8,411 nucleotides of DNA from Blastococcus sp. CT_GayMR20 (GTDB lineage Bacteria > Actinomycetota > Actinomycetes > Mycobacteriales > Geodermatophilaceae). The stretch is from contig NZ_SPQM01000173.1 in assembly GCF_004570345.1 (NCBI RefSeq), forward strand, positions 1 through 8,411, given 5' to 3'. The notes under the pieces are model-generated. The model was given only the letters and a program-made list of their open reading frames with translations, did no database searches and had not been told where the DNA came from. This document shows, piece by piece, positions 5,510-8,411 of the stretch (its first letter is position 1; every line of letters begins with the position of its first letter). Made by a program: the position numbers and the translations under genes.

Positions 5510-7180
5510 GTGGCCAACCGCTCCATGCCGGCGAGCCGGTACTTCGGCGCGTTCATCCTGATCGTCGCCATCCTGTACGCCCTGATCTTCTTCACCGGCA
5601 GCACCCGGACCCCGCAGCTCGGGCTCGACCTGCGGGGCGGCACGACGGTCACGCTGACCGCGCGCACGCCGGACGGCCAGGCGCCCGACCAGGAGGACCT
5701 GGAGCTCGCCCGCCAGATCATCGAGCAGCGGGTGAACGGCCTCGGTGTCGCCGAGGCCGAGGTGGTCACCGAGGGTGACTCCAACATCGTCATCTCCGTG
5801 CCCGGGGACGACGGCGAGCAGGCCCGCGAGCTGGGCCAGACCGCACAGCTGCGTTTCCGCCCCGTGATCCAGGGGCCCGAGCCGGCGACCCCGGCGGCGA
5901 CCGACAGCGCCACCCCCACGCCCACGGACGGCGCGACGCCGAGCACGCCTGGCGCGCCGAGCGACAGCGCCGCCCCGAACGACGGGTCGGTGCCCTTCGA
6001 CCCTGCCGCGCCCACCACCGCCGCAGCGCCGACCGGGCCCGCCTCTCCGGTGCCGGTCGACCCGGACGCCCCGCCGGTCACGCAGGAGCAGGCCGCGGCG
6101 ACCTACGCCACGCTCAGCTGTGACAGCGAGTCGACCGGTGCCGTCGACCGCTCCGATGACTTCGTCGCCACCTGCAGCGAGGACGGCGCGTTCAAGTACC
6201 TCCTCGGCCAGGCCGTCGTCGAGGGCACGAACATCACCGATGCCACCGCCGGCACCACCACGGCCACCGGCGAGTGGGTCGTCAACCTCGACTTCGACGG
6301 CGAGGGCTCCGCGGCCTGGGCGACCTACACCGCCGCCAACGTCGGCAACGCGGTGGCCATCACGCTCGACGGCCGGGTCATCTCCGCCCCCACGATCAAC
6401 TCCGCCATCGCCGGCGGCGGTACCGAGATCCAGGGCAATTTCGACCAGGAGTCGGCGACCGAGCTGGCCAACCAGCTGAAGTACGGCGCCCTGCCGCTGA
6501 GCTTCACGCAGGCCACCGCCCAGTCGATCTCCACCGAGCTGGGCGCGGAACAGCTGCGGGCGGGCCTGATCGCGGGCGCGATCGGCATCGCGCTGGTCTT
6601 CGTCTACGCGCTGGTGTACTACCGCCTGCTCGGTCTGGTGATGATCGCCAGCCTGGCGCTGTCAGCCGTCGTCGTCTACGCCTGCCTGGTCCTCCTCGGT
6701 CGGCAGATCGGCTTCACGCTCAGCCTCGCCGGCATCGCCGGGTTCATCGTCTCGATCGGCATCACGGCGGACTCGTTCGTCGTCTACTTCGAACGGCTCA
6801 AGGACGAGATCCGCGAAGGCCGCTCGCTGCGATCCGCCGTGCCCCGGGCCTGGGTGCGCGCGCGGCGGACGATCCTCTCCGCGGACGCGGTCAGCTTCCT
6901 CGCCGCGGCGATCCTCTACGTGCTGGCGATCGGTGACGTGAAGGGCTTCGCGTTCACGCTGGGCATGTCGACGGTGCTGGACCTCGTCGTCGTGTTCCTC
7001 TTCACGCATCCGCTGATGGCCGTGCTCGCTCGGTTCCGGGCCTTCGGCAGCAGCCGGATCTCCGGCCTGGGCCAGGTGGAGCACACCCGTCGGCCGGCCC
7101 CGGCGGAGGACGACTCCCGGGAACTGGTCACCGCTGGCACCGCGCCCGGCACGGGCGCCCGGAACAGGAGTACCTCATGA
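5510..7180 (+). CDS. secD: SecD, protein translocase subunit
   Basis: SecD pairs with SecF and uses the proton motive force to pull preproteins through SecYEG on the outer face of the membrane. The 556-residue protein has a first membrane segment (about 11-29), the conserved QLGLDLRGGT (36-45), and a large external P1 domain to about 347 with ITLDGRVISAPTIN (284-297) and NQLKYGALPLSF (321-332). Five more membrane segments follow at about 351-508. The fourth contains GITADSFVVYFERLKDE, where Asp421 matches the conserved, functionally important Asp of the family. Between the P1 halves, residues 122-190 form a Pro/Ala/Thr/Asp/Ser-rich insertion, then a segment with Cys204 and Cys222. Such insertions are common in actinobacterial SecD. 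The C-terminal 40 residues are polar. The stop overlaps secF in ATGA. Confidence 0.96.
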   Translation: MANRSMPASRYFGAFILIVAILYALIFFTGSTRTPQLGLDLRGGTTVTLTARTPDGQAPDQEDLELARQIIEQRVNGLGVAEAEVVTEGDSNIVISVPGDDGEQARELGQTAQLRFRPVIQGPEPATPAATDSATPTPTDGATPSTPGAPSDSAAPNDGSVPFDPAAPTTAAAPTGPASPVPVDPDAPPVTQEQAAATYATLSCDSESTGAVDRSDDFVATCSEDGAFKYLLGQAVVEGTNITDATAGTTTATGEWVVNLDFDGEGSAAWATYTAANVGNAVAITLDGRVISAPTINSAIAGGGTEIQGNFDQESATELANQLKYGALPLSFTQATAQSISTELGAEQLRAGLIAGAIGIALVFVYALVYYRLLGLVMIASLALSAVVVYACLVLLGRQIGFTLSLAGIAGFIVSIGITADSFVVYFERLKDEIREGRSLRSAVPRAWVRARRTILSADAVSFLAAAILYVLAIGDVKGFAFTLGMSTVLDLVVVFLFTHPLMAVLARFRAFGSSRISGLGQVEHTRRPAPAEDDSRELVTAGTAPGTGARNRSTS

Positions 7181-8411
7181 CCCGCGACGACGTCCGCGAT
7201 CCCGAGGATCGCGAGGCCGGGGACGAGATCCCGGTCGGCACGGACGCCGACGAGGTGCAGGACGCCGGCGAGGTCGTGGCCGAGGCGACGGAGTCCGCCG
7301 ACGAGGAGGCCCTGGTCGACGCCGGGCTGCCCCGTCAGGGTGCCCGCCCGGCGAAGGACGGGGGGGTCCGCCGCCCCGAGCGACGCGCCTCGCTGTCGCA
7401 CCGCCTCTACAACGGCGAGGCGGGACTCGACGTCGTCGGTCACAGCCGGCTGATCTACAAGGTCACCGCCGTCGTCGTGCTGCTGTGCATCGCGTCGATG
7501 GTGTTCCGCGGCTTCAACTTCGGCATCGACTTCGCCGGCGGCAACAGCTTCCGCCTGCCCGGCACCAGCGAGCAGCTGGTCGAGGTGCGCGAAGCAGCCG
7601 AGGGGACCGGCGCCGAGGTGGCCAGCGCCCAGATCGTCGGCGGCAACACGATCCTCCTGCGCACCGAGCAGCTCGACACCGACGCCGAGCGCGCCGTGAC
7701 GGACGCGGTCGCCGCTGCCGCCGGCGTCGACCCGTCGGACGTGAGCGAGGAGGCGGTCAGCGCCGAGTGGGGCAACGACATCACCGACCAGGCGCTCATC
7801 GCCCTGGCGGTGTTCCTGGTCGCCGTCATCGCCTTCCTCGCGCTCCGGTTCGAGCCCAAGATGGCCGTCGGGGCGATCGCCGCCCTGGTGCACGACATCG
7901 TCCTCACGGCCGGCGTCTACTCGCTGATCGGCTTCGAGGTCACGCCGTCCACGGTGATCGGCTTCCTGACCATCCTCGGGTTCTCGCTGTACGACACGGT
8001 CGTGGTCTTCGACAAGGTCGACGAGAACACCAAGGACCTCGAGCGCAGTGCGCGGATGACGTGGAGCGAGGCGGCCAACCTTGCCGTCAACCAGACGCTC
8101 ATGCGGTCGATCAACACGTCGGTGATCGCACTGCTGCCGGTCGCCGGGCTGTTGTTCGTCGGCGCCGGGCTCCTCGGCGTGGGCACGCTCAAGGACCTCG
8201 CGCTCGTGCTGTTCGTCGGCCTGGCCGCCGGGGCCTACTCGTCGATCTTCCTGGCCACGCCCATCGTGGCCGACCTCAAGGAGCGGGAGCCCGAGGTGCG
8301 GGCGCTCCGAAGGCGGGTGCAGGCCCGGCGATCGTCGGCGCTGCGCACGGGCGGCGTGCGGACTGCCGCGCCGACGAACAGCACGAGCGCGAGGTCCTTG
8401 TGCGTGCCCAC
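7177..8411 (+). CDS. secF: SecF, protein translocase subunit (3' end cut by window, last codons suspect)
   Basis: SecF is the partner of SecD in proton-driven completion of Sec export. The readable 411 codons begin with a 70-residue acidic cytoplasmic extension, then RLYNGEAGLDVVGHSRLIYKV, a membrane segment (about 92-110), and the signature FNFGIDFAGGNSFRL (113-127). An external domain reaches about residue 203, with five further membrane segments after it. Family motifs include ALVHDIVLTAGVYSLIGFEVTPSTV, GFSLYDTVVVFDKVDEN (268-284, Asp273) and NQTLMRSINTSVIALLP (305-321). The cytoplasmic tail reads ADLKEREPEVRALRRRVQARR. The ATG at 7177 overlaps the secD stop and has AGGAG six bases upstream (7166-7170). 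There is no stop before the window ends. From 8370 on the sequence is an inverted copy of 8179-8220, so residues after about 398 are probably not real. Confidence 0.95.
   Translation, partial: MTRDDVRDPEDREAGDEIPVGTDADEVQDAGEVVAEATESADEEALVDAGLPRQGARPAKDGGVRRPERRASLSHRLYNGEAGLDVVGHSRLIYKVTAVVVLLCIASMVFRGFNFGIDFAGGNSFRLPGTSEQLVEVREAAEGTGAEVASAQIVGGNTILLRTEQLDTDAERAVTDAVAAAAGVDPSDVSEEAVSAEWGNDITDQALIALAVFLVAVIAFLALRFEPKMAVGAIAALVHDIVLTAGVYSLIGFEVTPSTVIGFLTILGFSLYDTVVVFDKVDENTKDLERSARMTWSEAANLAVNQTLMRSINTSVIALLPVAGLLFVGAGLLGVGTLKDLALVLFVGLAAGAYSSIFLATPIVADLKEREPEVRALRRRVQARRSSALRTGGVRTAAPTNSTSARSLCVP
7195..7213 (+). other. Perfect hairpin at the start of secF
   Basis: CGCGATCC (7195-7202) pairs perfectly with GGATCGCG (7206-7213) across a three-base loop, 15 bases after the secF ATG. 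A stem this strong beside a start codon could slow initiation unless ribosomes arrive from secD. It codes for RDPEDRE, so it may simply follow from the local amino-acid pattern. A regulatory role is speculative. Confidence 0.4.
8179..8220 (+). repeat. Left arm of a 42-base inverted repeat, inside secF
   Basis: These bases encode Val335 to Gly348 of SecF, the start of the last membrane segment (VGTLKDLALVLFVG), and look native. Their reverse complement recurs at 8370-8411 with 41 of 42 positions identical; the exception is 8189 against 8401. The arms are 149 bases apart. Confidence 0.95.
8370..8411 (-). repeat. Right arm of the inverted repeat, at the window end
   Basis: Read on the minus strand, this segment is the secF sequence of 8179-8220 with one change. 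Identity stops sharply at 8369 and continues to the last base, so the copy may extend past the window. In the secF frame it encodes a PTNSTSARSLCVP-like string that is not SecF-like. A fold-back chimera or misassembly at a sequence end is the most likely cause; a true local inverted duplication is the alternative. Confidence 0.93.

Noticed and set aside
6916..7893. 325-residue minus-strand open frame across secD and secF
   Set aside because: It is antisense to well-supported sec genes, with no family motif and low-complexity composition.
8370..8411. Native secF C-terminus continuing to the window end
   Set aside because: These bases are the reverse complement of an upstream part of secF, so the encoded residues are unlikely to be a genuine tail.
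1..8411. A novel defence, mobile or biosynthetic system
   Set aside because: Every gene over about 130 residues on the plus strand belongs to a known housekeeping family. The only accessory-looking part is the two-gene minus-strand pair, which lacks nuclease, transposase, toxin or integrase features.

Overview
The window is GC-rich (clearly above 65% by eye) and tightly packed. Its gene order, pdxS ... pdxT-yebC-ruvC-ruvA-ruvB-yajC-secD-secF, is a conserved chromosomal block of Actinobacteria. The strong G/C third-position bias, the GTG starts, the split SecD and SecF with long low-complexity or acidic extensions, and an actinobacterial-type SOS box fit a high-GC actinomycete. Geodermatophilaceae-like genera such as Blastococcus are my best guess, but that is inference. 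I see no phage, transposon, CRISPR, tRNA or rRNA sequence.

Layout. (1) 2-127: the last codons of pdxS, the PLP synthase subunit, on the plus strand. (2) 143-1044: a two-gene minus-strand unit of an FMN/F420-type split-barrel oxidase-like protein followed by a small NTF2/SnoaL-like protein. It lies between pdxS and pdxT, which are normally partners. A GC-rich hairpin at 133-158 sits at the convergent ends. (3) 1111-2522: pdxT, the glutaminase subunit of PLP synthase, overlapping yebC by ATGA. (4) 2523-4972: a promoter with a near-perfect LexA/SOS box, then ruvC, ruvA and ruvB, the Holliday-junction resolvasome, each overlapping the next. (5) 4973-5138: a 166-base gap with a hairpin but no recognisable gene. 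(6) 5139-8411: yajC, secD and secF, the accessory subunits of the Sec translocon. secF runs off the right edge.

How the parts work together. PdxS and PdxT make pyridoxal 5'-phosphate from ribose 5-phosphate, glyceraldehyde 3-phosphate and glutamine-derived ammonia. YebC is a translation or regulatory factor. RuvABC branch-migrates and cuts Holliday junctions, and the SOS box suggests damage induction. YajC-SecD-SecF use the proton gradient to help pull exported proteins across the membrane.

Most of the window is ordinary housekeeping DNA, and I found no convincing new biological system. The strongest oddity is at the right edge: the last 42 bases (8370-8411) are the reverse complement, with one mismatch, of 8179-8220 inside secF. 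This looks like a fold-back chimera or assembly artefact at a contig end, so the last secF codons should not be trusted. Other points worth attention are the SOS box, the shared TAGCGT -10-like hexamer before pdxT and ruvC, the insertion separating pdxS from pdxT, and the odd glycine-rich tail of RuvB.
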